A stretch of DNA of 64,000 nt, taken from assembly GCA_032622095.1 (NCBI GenBank), contig CP136065.1, forward strand, positions 207,616,151 to 207,680,150, read 5' to 3'. Made by a program: the position numbers and the translations under genes. Origin of the DNA: Siphonodentalium dalli (Eukaryota; Mollusca; Scaphopoda; Gadilida; Siphonodentaliidae). The first letter of the stretch is position 1. Each line of letters begins with the position of its first letter. Under the pieces are notes generated by a model, which made no database searches, was not told where the DNA came from, and saw nothing but the letters and a program-made list of their open reading frames with translations. Shown in pieces: positions 35,201-38,745 of this stretch.

Positions 35201-36976
35201 TGATGAATGTCAGAGAGAGAAAAACTGTTTTCAATAACTTGAATACCATAACTTTCAGATTTTCAAACTGTTTAGTCAATATTCAAGATTTAATTTTTTC
35301 ACAAATTTCTTTCTCCGTCGTGGAATTGCCCTACTCTCAAACCGGATGTTTTTCGATAATAAACTAGAAGCGCTAATTTGCGCATCAAAATTAGGCTACC
35401 ATATTCTCCGGTCACCCTCAACCAAATGAAAATCGTCGCTTGTGTTCTGACAAAGTGTTGCTTTTTGTCGACACGGCAATTCTGATTTTGTGTGAAAACT
35501 TACTACGGTGGTCGATGTCAGTAAATATTCTGGGGACTATTTTCTGCAAATGCATTCATTAACTAACTTATAAAATAAAGATCAAATTCATCCCAAACAC
35601 TCGTTTACTTCTTCCCGATGCTAAACCGGTAGGGGGCGTTAGAATGGTGTACCTATATCAAGCATTTAGAATTACATACCACTAGCGGTTTGTGAGCGAT
35701 ACTGGTAACTATTCATAACTGTATATACAGATATTGTGCGCATATTGCAAATGTATGGCACAACATAGGGACAACTGAAATGAAAATGCGACTTATATTA
35801 TTTCTGAAGTATTTCAAACATGAAGTCCTGGTCGTTAGCGAGTCAGAACTATTCAATCTGTTTTGGCGGGAAAATATATAATGTGTGAAAACTTTATACT
35901 AAACATAACATTGGTATTTGTATTTTCGCGATTCGACATACAAGTATGCGTTTCCGTATTTTTGGAGAGAATCAGCTCAAGCAGTGAGTGGAACTCGCTC
36001 GGTTAAACTCTGGCTAGAGATGTTCCCCTTTTTACATGTTTTAACGCAGCAACCAAACTGCGTTTTAGCAGCATCATATTGATCCTCCGGGAATGATTAA
36101 GATGTTCCATCTTCGGTGATAAATATTGTATTTAATGTATTTTTCAAGGTATTCCGCATTGCATAAGAGAGTTATTAACCGTTATGACCGACATCGACCG
36201 TCGTAGTAAGTTGTCACACATAATCACCATCGCCGTGCCGACAAAAGGCAACACTTTGTCAGAACACAAGCGACGATTTTGATTTGGTTGAGGGTGGCCG
36301 GAGAATAGGGTAGCCTAATTTTGATGCGCAAATTAGCGCTTCTAGTTTATTATCGAAAAACAGCCGGTTTGAGAGTATAATATATAGCTGAATACAGCTA
36401 TTGTAGCTGTATTCTCACATTTATTTACTAGTAGATAGACTATGACTATGACTATGACAGGTCAGGGAGAACCCAAAATCGATGTACTAAACCTCGATTT
36501 GTGTAAACAACCTCGATCGAGGATCTTCGAGAACATGTGATCACTGGTGATATAGTGTGGAGTATTTTATCTTACACCTATGAGAGGCCAAATTCACAAT
36601 TAATTATTAAATGTGAATTTGGCCTCCCATGGGTGTAAAAGGAAACACTGTGAAATACTCCACACTACCGTAGCCTATATCACTTACACTACATTACTTC
36701 CATTAGTATCATATTTGGTTTAGAGTGTTTCCCCTTATATCATGGGTGTATGTTTTGACCAGTGGTCACATGGTCTCGAAGAACCTCGATCGAGGTTTTT
36801 AACACAAATCGATGTTTAATACATCAATTTTGGGTTCTCCCTGACCTGTATGAGTGACATAATTTCTTGTTCAAGTTGTTATATTGATATATACTATAGA
36901 ACACAAAACTCACATCATTTGAATATACTAAATTTACGGCGTAGATGAGAACCAAAATTTGGACAACGTTGGACAT
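2041..36976 (-). CDS. ASAH1: Acid ceramidase (lysosomal N-acylsphingosine amidohydrolase), 11 coding exons, 3' end outside window
   Basis: Joined exons: 36976-36914, 25069-25032, 20351-20267, 17180-17085, 15675-15597, 14315-14241, 13518-13473, 10401-10257, 6113-6059, 5427-5261, 2208-2041. They give 339 continuous codons. Every intron is GT-AG and every phase matches. Family knowledge: a lysosomal Ntn-hydrolase that cleaves ceramide to sphingosine and fatty acid, made as a precursor that cuts itself before the nucleophile Cys. Seen: a hydrophobic signal peptide (1 to ~19); Cys24 and Cys332, matching the disulfide linking the two subunits; nucleophile Cys136 in [11 protein letters not shown]; Arg152 and Asp155 in HARNLDFG; Asn312 in TNYDHW; Arg325 in DDRRTPA. 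These are the expected active-site positions. The RNLDFG...GWDV stretch favours acid ceramidase over the related NAAA. About 50 residues remain to the left of the window, given the usual ~395. Introns range from 0.6 to 11.8 kb and are filled with transposons. No frameshift or stop is seen, so the gene looks functional. Confidence 0.95.
2209..3659. other. ASAH1 intron 10, left part: no gene recognised
   Basis: Near 2455 the sequence AGGGCCCTGCGAATATT resembles the end of a hAT-type element, but no partner end was found. An open frame of 124 codons at 2893-3267 has no recognisable motif and no splice context, so it is not called a gene. AAAG(T/C)GGGCTGCC occurs twice (about 3330 and 3373). Confidence 0.5.
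3660..5090. repeat. 'CATAACTCTG' repeat unit split by a LINE insertion
   Basis: Two partial units run from 3660 to about 3885. The unit resumes at 4979 (ACCAAATTTCATTCC) and ends at the GACAAACAGACCAATAA tail near 5080. The LINE sits exactly where the consensus CCCACATACCAAATTT would be continuous, so it inserted after the array. Confidence 0.75.
3897..4980 (+). pseudogene. 5'-truncated CR1/L2-type LINE: reverse transcriptase C-terminal half
   Basis: An open frame runs from the RT motif [10 protein letters not shown] (3897) to TAG at 4872-4874 (about 325 codons). Seen: [12 protein letters not shown]; the catalytic YADDSQIY box; [14 protein letters not shown]; and the C-terminal [10 protein letters not shown] and [13 protein letters not shown] blocks common to CR1/L2/Rex-like elements. 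The endonuclease and the first RT blocks are missing, as is usual for 5' truncation during target-primed insertion. The tail (4880-4980) has TTAAGC...GAGCACA...ACTATAAACC and an ATT microsatellite, typical of these LINEs. The long open frame suggests fairly recent insertion. It lies antisense in ASAH1 intron 10. Confidence 0.9.
5261..5427 (-). CDS. ASAH1: ASAH1 exon 10
   Basis: A 167-nt exon, acceptor TTTCACTTCCAG, donor GTACGA. It encodes [17 protein letters not shown] through [16 protein letters not shown]. The [10 protein letters not shown] stretch is typical of the family, and NSTN supplies a glycosylation sequon. Confidence 0.94.
5502..5990. repeat. Three tandem ~165-bp units ('ATCCAAGATGGC' repeat)
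   Basis: AAATC(C/A)AAGATGGC occurs at about 5539, 5673 and 5837. GGGATGTGGCCTG, GGGTGTGC and GATAGCTCCCATC-like blocks repeat in the same order. The array fills most of ASAH1 intron 9. Confidence 0.8.
6059..6113 (-). CDS. ASAH1: ASAH1 exon 9
   Basis: A 55-nt phase-0 exon, acceptor CTCTTTCAG, donor GTAATT (the weakest donor of the gene). It encodes [18 protein letters not shown] and one base of a Gly. The TINERF motif is conserved in the family. Confidence 0.93.
6191..6590. mobile_element. Family B two-hairpin MITE, copy 1
   Basis: Ends TTAACCCTTTACCCAACA / TGGGTAAAGGGTTAA are inverted; a TTAA target duplication is likely. Inside are two ~74-bp near-perfect hairpins (about 6222-6292 and 6369-6438), each made of CCAATGCATTCTCTTAT...GCGAG arms. 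The second is the reverse of the first. Near-identical copies are at 19824 and 58279. Confidence 0.9.
6634..6735. repeat. Short foldback hairpin (102 bp)
   Basis: Arms CAATAGTTGACTGTTCT...TTCTCCTCG and CGAGGAGAA...AGAACAGTTGACTGTTG pair around an ~18-bp loop. It begins 43 bp after the family B copy. Confidence 0.8.
6736..7419. other. ASAH1 intron 8 segment, nothing recognised
   Basis: A+T-rich sequence without repeat signature or coding potential that I can see. Confidence 0.5.
7420..9300. repeat. Long tandem array of ~170-bp units with GGAC tracts
   Basis: About nine units carry GGGG(C)CATAACTC, TTCGAACTTGACCTG, ACCAAATTTG and GTTATCATCCGGA in order (starts near 7660, 7831, 8052, 8220, 8393, 8564, 8737, 8922, 9080). 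GGACGGACGGAC tracts occur at 8880-8905 and 9222-9248. The array ends with an inverted GTCCCCC...GGGGGAC pair (9265-9290). The left end shares AAAATAAAAGGCCGC with the array at 475-1320. Confidence 0.85.
9301..9739. other. ASAH1 intron 8 segment with C/T-rich tract
   Basis: Contains a CTCTCTCCCTCTTACTCGCTC-like pyrimidine-rich stretch (about 9395-9460). No gene or mobile element seen. Confidence 0.5.
9740..10145. repeat. Dispersed repeat R1, copy 1
   Basis: Homologous in the same orientation to 63330-63745. Shared blocks include CTTCGGGGGTAAAAAATATT, GTTGAACAAAATGTTGATAA, AGTTGAC.GTGGTTAGCATT and TGATATGGG. No terminal repeats were found, so the class is unknown. Confidence 0.8.
10257..10401 (-). 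CDS. ASAH1: ASAH1 exon 8
   Basis: A 145-nt exon, acceptor CTATTTTAG, donor GTGAGT. It encodes [17 protein letters not shown] through [11 protein letters not shown], a beta-subunit core segment. It contains one N-glycosylation sequon (NNT). Confidence 0.95.
10487..13240. mobile_element. pogo/Tigger-like DNA element (TA-flanked) carrying a nested hAT
   Basis: Inverted ends CAGTGAAACCTG(C/T)T... at 10487 and 13240, each bordered by TA. This is the usual form for Tc1/mariner/pogo elements. GCGACCACC blocks recur near both ends. No transposase is readable. The inner part (about 10770-12870) is homologous to 45990-48990, where a different outer element surrounds it. A hAT element at 10971-12255 interrupts that inner part. 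Confidence 0.75.
10971..12255. mobile_element. Non-autonomous hAT element hAT-1, TSD ATTCCATA
   Basis: Ends TAGAGATGGGCGGTA and TACCGCCCATCTCTA are perfect inverted repeats. The 8-bp direct repeat ATTCCATA flanks the element (10963-10970 and 12256-12263), the hAT signature. Subterminal regions are rich in CGGTATCGGTA. No transposase frame is seen in its 1285 bp. Confidence 0.93.
13241..13472. other. ASAH1 intron 7 remainder
   Basis: Unremarkable A+T-rich intron sequence between the pogo-like element and exon 7. Confidence 0.5.
13473..13518 (-). CDS. ASAH1: ASAH1 exon 7
   Basis: A 46-nt exon, acceptor TTATTTTCAG, donor GTATGT. It encodes [14 protein letters not shown] with a split Gly at each end. 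Arg and Asp of HARNLDFG are the expected substrate-pocket residues. Confidence 0.94.
13652..14070. repeat. Dispersed repeat R2, copy 1
   Basis: Homologous in opposite orientation to about 26745-27195. Shared blocks: ACGGACATGGC, TTTCTACCATATCAG, CTTTCTGGGACATA and TATTTATCGACCT. No terminal repeats identified. Confidence 0.75.
14241..14315 (-). CDS. ASAH1: ASAH1 exon 6 (catalytic cysteine)
   Basis: A 75-nt exon, acceptor TTTTTTTCCAG, donor GTTAGT. It encodes [12 protein letters not shown] and then [12 protein letters not shown]. The Cys is the Ntn-hydrolase nucleophile. In the family the precursor is cut just before this residue, which then becomes the N-terminus of the beta subunit. Confidence 0.95.
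14504..14867. mobile_element. hAT-type MITE hAT-M, TSD ACCGCTAG
   Basis: Ends CAGGGGCGCCGGAAG and CTTCCGGCGCCCCTG are perfectly inverted. The 8-bp TSD ACCGCTAG is intact at 14496-14503 and 14868-14875. It is 364 bp, G/C-rich at the ends, with no coding capacity. Confidence 0.95.
14868..15198. other. ASAH1 intron 5 segment, nothing recognised
   Basis: A+T-rich intron sequence; no repeat ends or exon signals seen. Confidence 0.5.
15199..15327. repeat. Foldback element related to 37660-38240
   Basis: Left arm ATAATAAATAGAAAATCTAGTG...GAGTGGATA and right arm TATCCACTC...CACCAGATATCCTCTATTTATTA pair with few mismatches. The TATCCTCTAT.TATTA end recurs at 38217-38235. Confidence 0.75.
15597..15675 (-). 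CDS. ASAH1: ASAH1 exon 5
   Basis: A 79-nt exon, acceptor TTTCCAACAG, donor GTAAGT. It encodes [17 protein letters not shown] and VAKATGMPL plus one base of the next Gly. It corresponds to the segment before the catalytic Cys in the family. Confidence 0.93.
15990..16395 (-). repeat. Dispersed repeat F, copy 1
   Basis: Reverse complement is homologous to 42750-43120. Shared blocks: AATTTAAAGACATA, CTTATTCGG, AGGCATTATG, CCATAGAAAACAT and ATCGAGAGTCA.TGCATT. Class unknown; it fills much of ASAH1 intron 4. Confidence 0.75.
16764..16991. mobile_element. Near-perfect 228-bp hairpin MITE with TACAGT ends
   Basis: Starts TACAGTCATGCC and ends GGCATTACTGTA. The arms (about 16764-16880 and 16885-16991) match almost base for base around GCTCTCACTGAGAGC. 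The TA borders fit a Tc1/mariner-type foldback. No coding capacity. It lies 93 nt inside ASAH1 intron 4, with a G12-like run at 17020-17031 between it and exon 4. Confidence 0.93.
17085..17180 (-). CDS. ASAH1: ASAH1 exon 4
   Basis: A 96-nt phase-0 exon (32 codons), acceptor CTCTTTATAG, donor GTGAGT. It encodes [17 protein letters not shown] and [15 protein letters not shown], which matches the helical alpha-subunit segment of the family. Confidence 0.92.
17181..17742. other. ASAH1 intron 3 segment, nothing recognised
   Basis: A+T-rich intron sequence without a recognisable element. Confidence 0.5.
17743..17810. repeat. Short palindrome
   Basis: ACAAGTCCAGTAAATTAGGTCTAGACC pairs in pieces with GGTCCAGACCTGATTTACTGGACAAGT around a 13-bp loop. 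Confidence 0.75.
17811..19239. other. ASAH1 intron 3 segment, no gene recognised
   Basis: A T-rich tract at 18318-18345. Short open frames on both strands (for example 18620-18847 and 18741-18983) overlap each other and lack splice context or motifs. Confidence 0.45.
19240..19322. repeat. Tigger-like terminal sequence with local hairpin
   Basis: TATAAACCGAACACC and GGTGTTCGGTTTAGAGAGG pair locally; the right side ends in TTTTACTGTA. Reversed, this reads TACAGTAAAACCTCTC, the form of a pogo/Tigger end. The other end of the element was not found. Confidence 0.5.
19824..20181. mobile_element. Family B two-hairpin MITE, copy 2
   Basis: Same ends and hairpins as the copy at 6191 (same orientation). 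It is shortened by a ~40-bp loss between the hairpins (after AAAAAATGG near 19970) and a small loss near the right end. It ends 85 nt from the donor of ASAH1 exon 3. Confidence 0.9.
20267..20351 (-). CDS. ASAH1: ASAH1 exon 3
   Basis: An 85-nt exon, acceptor GTTTTTCAG, donor GTGAGT. It encodes [18 protein letters not shown] and then [10 protein letters not shown]. The VNLDLPP..RW motif is a hallmark of the acid ceramidase alpha subunit. Its first base completes the Ser codon begun in exon 2. Confidence 0.93.
20630..20843. mobile_element. Family C two-hairpin MITE, truncated copy
   Basis: CAACCCTTCCATGACTGGA start and CCCATCATGAAAGGGTTA end, with the ATATATAAGAGAATGCA core repeated. Part of the first hairpin is deleted near 20655. 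Confidence 0.8.
21029..24594. mobile_element. 3.6-kb DNA element with ~480-bp terminal inverted repeats
   Basis: Left end CTCTAGTAGCTGAGGGCG and right end CGCCCTCAGCTACTAGAG are inverted and bordered by TA. The inverted arms extend about 480 bp (21029-21512 and 24117-24594) with few differences. A ~75-bp block (ATTATGGGGGGTCAGTAATA...) is repeated within the left arm at 21268 and 21511. The 2.6-kb interior is A+T-rich and has no readable transposase, so the copy is non-autonomous. TA borders suggest the Tc1/mariner group. Confidence 0.85.
24870..24962. repeat. Family D palindrome, single copy
   Basis: GCAGAATGAGGTCCCCAGAG on the left pairs with CTCTGGGGACCTCATTCTGC on the right; the arms are ~43 bp. 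The flanking TCAGGCTTG near 24983 matches the family's outer end, so this is the right half of a two-palindrome MITE. It lies 69 nt from the donor of ASAH1 exon 2. Confidence 0.85.
25032..25069 (-). CDS. ASAH1: ASAH1 exon 2
   Basis: A 38-nt exon between a TTTTTCAG acceptor and a GTGAGT donor. It encodes [12 protein letters not shown] plus two bases of a Ser codon. It carries the N-terminal Cys that pairs with a Cys of the beta subunit, and the YPPP motif typical of mature acid ceramidase N-termini. Confidence 0.9.
25230..25615 (+). pseudogene. LINE reverse transcriptase C-terminal fragment, frameshifted
   Basis: Frame 1 (to 25430) has [13 protein letters not shown] and frame 2 (from about 25410) has [16 protein letters not shown] and [19 protein letters not shown]. 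Together they form the 'KYKYLG ... ILTYGSEIW ... FCK.LLG' region found after the RT domain of many invertebrate LINEs. One frameshift near 25400-25420 separates them. It lies in ASAH1 intron 1. Confidence 0.8.
25751..26210. mobile_element. Foldback element with ~200-bp inverted arms
   Basis: The left arm (TGGAGGGTTTTGTTCAAGTG...AATATGACACAAGAC) and the right arm (GTCTTGTGTCATATTCATC...CTCTCCCATTACAGGCATTGCA) pair over ~200 bp each, including AGAGACAT.TAACGAGCC against its complement. No clear target duplication was found. Confidence 0.75.
26176..26339 (+). other. Possible exon of unknown origin
   Basis: An open frame between a TCATCCTTTCAG acceptor and a CAGGTAAAT donor reads [16 protein letters not shown] and [17 protein letters not shown], a protein-like composition. 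The start overlaps the foldback arm at 25751-26210. I do not recognise the product. Confidence 0.25.
26340..26744. other. Intron segment with long G-run
   Basis: A run of about 16 G near 26427-26442; otherwise A+T-rich with no feature. Confidence 0.5.
26745..27195. repeat. Dispersed repeat R2, copy 2 (inverted)
   Basis: Reverse-complement homologue of 13652-14070: TCGATAAATA, TATGTCCCAGAAAG, CTGATATGGTAGAAATAA and GCCATGTCCGTTT in matching order. Confidence 0.75.
27596..29496. mobile_element. hAT element hAT-2, TSD GCCTAAAT
   Basis: Ends TAGGCTTGCCACGA and TCGTGGCAACCCTA are inverted with two mismatches. The 8-bp TSD GCCTAAAT is intact (27588-27595 and 29497-29504). Subterminal CGATTAATCGACTAA blocks occur at both ends. 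Inside, a 22-bp unit (ATACCATGCCTGGAAGTAAA) is duplicated at about 28556 and 28580. No intact transposase is present in 1901 bp. A CAG/GTGAGT-like donor on the minus strand near 27785 may be a relic of a transposase exon. Confidence 0.93.
30002..31098 (-). mobile_element. hAT element hAT-3 with BED-finger remnant, TSD CCAAATAG
   Basis: Ends TAGAGATGGGCGGTT and AACCGCCCATCTCTA are inverted; the TSD CCAAATAG is at 29994-30001 and 31099-31106. On the minus strand near 30980 a short frame reads [18 protein letters not shown], the start of a BED-type zinc finger. The finger continues in another frame as [11 protein letters not shown] and then hits a stop. The rest of the transposase is absent. Homologous, in opposite orientation, to the ends of the element at 46215-48415. 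Confidence 0.93.
31751..33117. mobile_element. Nested PIF/Harbinger-like element, TSD TTA
   Basis: Ends GGCCTAACAAAATAATAC and the inverted GTATTTTTTGTTTAGGCC, followed inward by TTGTTTCCGCTAAC / GTTAGCGGAAACAA. The TTA at 31748-31750 and 33118-33120 restores the motif GTGACTGACATTACAT once the insert is removed. A 3-bp TTA duplication with GGCC ends fits PIF/Harbinger. No transposase is readable. A fragment on the minus strand (32298-32120; [12 protein letters not shown]) belongs to another common repeat. Confidence 0.8.
34262..34671. mobile_element. Probable decayed hAT MITE inside element J
   Basis: TAGGGCTGTCACAATGCG at the left and CGTTGCAGCCCCA at the right are imperfect inverted ends of the TAGGGCTGCAACGAT type. 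The interior has GCGATGCATTGA subterminal repeats. Flanking octamers match only in part. Confidence 0.45.
35334..36375. mobile_element. Nested element L with ~190-bp inverted ends, TA-flanked
   Basis: Ends CTCTCAAACCGG and CCGGTTTGAGAG are inverted and bordered by TA (35332-35333 and 36376-36377). The arms extend about 190 bp (to ~35525 and from ~36185) and include CTAGAAGCGCTAATTTGCGC and its complement. The element splits the right end of element J. It shares the CTCT start and TA border with the element at 21029-24594. Confidence 0.88.
36458..36848. mobile_element. Foldback element M: palindrome within a palindrome
   Basis: Ends CAGGTCAGGGAGAACCC and GGGTTCTCCCTGACCTG are perfectly inverted. 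The arms run ~65 bp through AACCTCGATCGAGG and are flanked by TATGA on both sides. A second hairpin lies inside (about 36553-36667; GTGTGGAGTATTT...AAATACTCCACAC), with GAGGCCAAATTCACA arms at its centre. It lies 65 nt from the donor of ASAH1 exon 1. Confidence 0.85.
36914..36976 (-). CDS. ASAH1: ASAH1 exon 1 (start codon, signal peptide)
   Basis: Twenty-one codons from ATG at 36976-36974, ending at a GTGAGT donor (36913-36908), phase 0. The peptide begins [14 protein letters not shown] and continues NLVYSND: a short polar start, a hydrophobic core and a small-residue end, as in a secretory signal peptide. It joins in frame to exon 2 ([11 protein letters not shown]), which begins phase 0. It was chosen because no other minus-strand ATG exon between 25070 and 38700 gives a hydrophobic leader with a phase-0 donor. 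Transcript data would be needed to prove the join across the 11.8-kb intron. Confidence 0.8.
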
Positions 36977-36989
36977 GGCTAGGACTCGT

Positions 36990-37060
36990 AGGAGAGAACA
37001 GTGGCGTGATCATGTGACTCACGAGGTGTATTCGTACATCCACTTGGCTGACACAAAACT
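36990..37060 (-). promoter_or_regulatory. Possible ASAH1 proximal promoter or 5' UTR with E-box/M-box and AP-1-like sites
   Basis: The 85 nt upstream of the ASAH1 ATG hold TCATGTGAC (37010-37018), a match to the E-box/M-box bound by MiT/TFE factors, overlapped by TGACTCA (37015-37021), an AP-1 consensus. Lysosomal genes in animals are often controlled by MiT/TFE proteins through such boxes. Short motifs occur by chance, and the transcription start is not known. Confidence 0.35.
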
Positions 37061-37104
37061 GAACGCGGAAATGAACGCTTAATAAATAATTAGATTTTAA
37101 GGCC

Positions 37105-37460
37105 AGATCACGAGGCCACAACCAGCGCTACACTCAGCATCATGTGCGAGTAGATGCGTATAAATACTCCTTCTTTCCGTCGGCCATACGGATGTGGAAC
37201 GCCCTATCTGAAGAGGCAGTGGCTTGCACCTCCCTGGAAGACTTTCAGAAGGAGATGCTCAAAACAGGCTACTGAGGATGACAGAACCGATTTTTTAACT
37301 CCACTCATGATGATTTTACTTGTATTATACACAATCCTTATTTTAAATTCACCAATATTAGCTTTTAACGACATCCTCATCCGCCTGTGCGCACAAATGC
37401 GATAATATTCCTACAGAAGACTTCTGCAGGGAGTTGCATTTTATCGGAAGAAGAATTAAA
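37105..37460 (+). pseudogene. LINE 3' fragment
   Basis: The frame 37105-37275 reads RSRGHNQRYTQHHVR, YKYSFFPSAIRMWNALSEE and SLEDFQKEML, then TGA. This is the C-terminal 'YKYSFFPRTIR.WN.L' block of many invertebrate LINE polyproteins. The 3' UTR has GACTTCTGCAGGGAGTTGC and ends in a GAAGAAGAA-like tail near 37455. It is 5'-truncated and lies between the two host genes. Confidence 0.85.
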
Positions 37461-37659
37461 GAATGTGAATATTTTTTATTTAAAAAAAAAGATATATATT
37501 TCTCTATATAAAATATTAAAAAAGTATTTTTATTATATACTTGCCCATGGATTATAAGGTTTTAGCAGTGAGATATAAGTGATATCCCACTAGTGAGATA
37601 TAAGTGATATTCCACTGATGAAATTTCTGATGTATTGACATTCATTGGGGGTCATAGGC

Positions 37660-38240
37660 AAGTAACTAAAGTATATAATAAACAGAATATCCACACTTTT
37701 TCAGTGGATCTGTATCTGTATCTGTAGATATTACAGTGCAGGAACCAATTCTGGTTGTAGACGCACTGGTCCAGGTGCTACCACGGCCGAGTGACTTTAT
37801 AACCCTGTGGTGACTCCAGTAGCGTTCTTTAACGTGCACACACCGAGGCGTGTACACGGGTCAGCCATTAATGTCCGCGCCCGATCGGACAGCTAGCGCA
37901 CTGCACCCACGACAACATACCTGGACAAGTGTTGTAATGGGGGGAAGTCGGCATTTTGCATTCGGATCTTTATTCAGTGATCTCGAATGAGACTTTTCAG
38001 CCTGGCAAACTTGGTATCTGACCGAGTTCTGATTTTTGTCAGAATACCCTGACCAGGTTGTGAACCCCGGTCTGCTAGCACGAGAGACCAACTGGAGTAC
38101 GCTACCTCTCGGCTACCGATGGGTTATATCTCATGCGTGATGACAAAACATTGAATTTCCACGAGTGGCTTTAGCCACGAGTGGAAATTCAAATGTTTTG
38201 TCATCACGAAAAAGTGTGGATATCCTCTATATATTAAAAA
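37660..38240 (-). mobile_element. Foldback element containing a tRNA-derived SINE
   Basis: Outer ends ATAATAAACAGAATATCCAC (left) and GTGGATATCCTCTATATATT (right) are inverted. Near the right a tight hairpin (38137-38208) pairs GTGATGACAAAACATT...CCACGAGTGG with its complement around CTTTA. On the minus strand from about 38122 the sequence has a tRNA-like head: A-box-like TAGCCGAGAGG and B-box GGTTCACAACC, followed by GCACGTTAAAGAACGC in the body, common to several marine-animal SINEs. Confidence 0.6.
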
Positions 38241-38559
38241 ATATGAAAAGCGGGCACTTGGTCACAGTTCCGAAAAGCAGGCACTTGGTCACAGTTCCGC
38301 GGCTAGTTAGCCGAAGTCACAGCGGATGTAGCCTCTTGCACGAATACAGCCCGAAGTTTCGATTATCACGTGATCATGAGACCAGGTTGGTATAAAAATT
38401 AGAAATCTATGCATCTTACTAAACGGAACACGAACATTTGTTTTAATGTTATTATTAATATACTATCACTGTAGTTATTATAAATAACATCTAATTATCA
38501 TAAGCGTGATGCTTCATTGTTTTATTTGTTTATGCAACTAAACAAATATTAATTTTGCT

Positions 38560-38736
38560 CCATCACGAGTAGCCGGATACACCCGGATGACGCGGGAAAG
38601 TAGATTAGCTTTCCGAAATTGATGACGTATGAATTAGCAAACTTTACTTCCGCATTCAAAACGAGTTGATCGCAATCTGTTGGAAAGCACATGTTAAAGA
38701 TATATTATTGAAAAATACAACACACGCGATCTCAAA
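38560..38736 (+). promoter_or_regulatory. Likely ATOX1 promoter / 5' UTR
   Basis: Sequence just upstream of the ATOX1 ATG is free of recognised repeats, unlike its surroundings. It contains a CRE-like TGACGTAT (38623-38630) and an ETS-like ACTTCCGC (38646-38653), both common in housekeeping promoters. No TATA box at a sensible spacing was seen. Confidence 0.35.
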
Positions 38737-38745
38737 ATGTCAACG
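38737..38745 (+). CDS. ATOX1: ATOX1 exon 1 (coding part)
   Basis: ATG TCA ACG directly before GTGAGT (38746-38751), phase 0. It lies in a region with TGACGTAT and ACTTCCGC motifs. Nine coding bases alone would not identify an exon. The support is the in-frame join to exon 2 and the match to the expected N-terminus. Confidence 0.7.

Larger units (their letters stand above)
31679..36402. mobile_element. Large composite element J carrying GTGACTGACATTAC repeats
   Basis: The left side (AGCTGTATTCAGCTATATATTATA then GGGCAATTCCACG at 31726) and the right side (CGTGGAATTGCCC at 35319-35331, then TATATAGCTGAATACAGCT after a nested element) are inverted. GTGACTGACATTAC occurs intact at 33287, 33475, 33498, 33658, 34760, 34779, 34795 and 34960. 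It also occurs at 31738, where a nested element follows TTA, and in degenerate form at 33780. All copies have the same orientation. No transposase is recognised and the class is unknown. At least three other elements are nested in it. Confidence 0.7.

Noticed and set aside
2041-36976. NAAA (N-acylethanolamine acid amidase) instead of acid ceramidase
   Set aside because: The families are related, but the [22 protein letters not shown] and DDRRTPA segments match acid ceramidase more closely.
38040-38122. A genuine tRNA gene on the minus strand
   Set aside because: A- and B-box-like words are present, but no cloverleaf with paired acceptor and anticodon stems could be drawn. A SINE head is the better reading.
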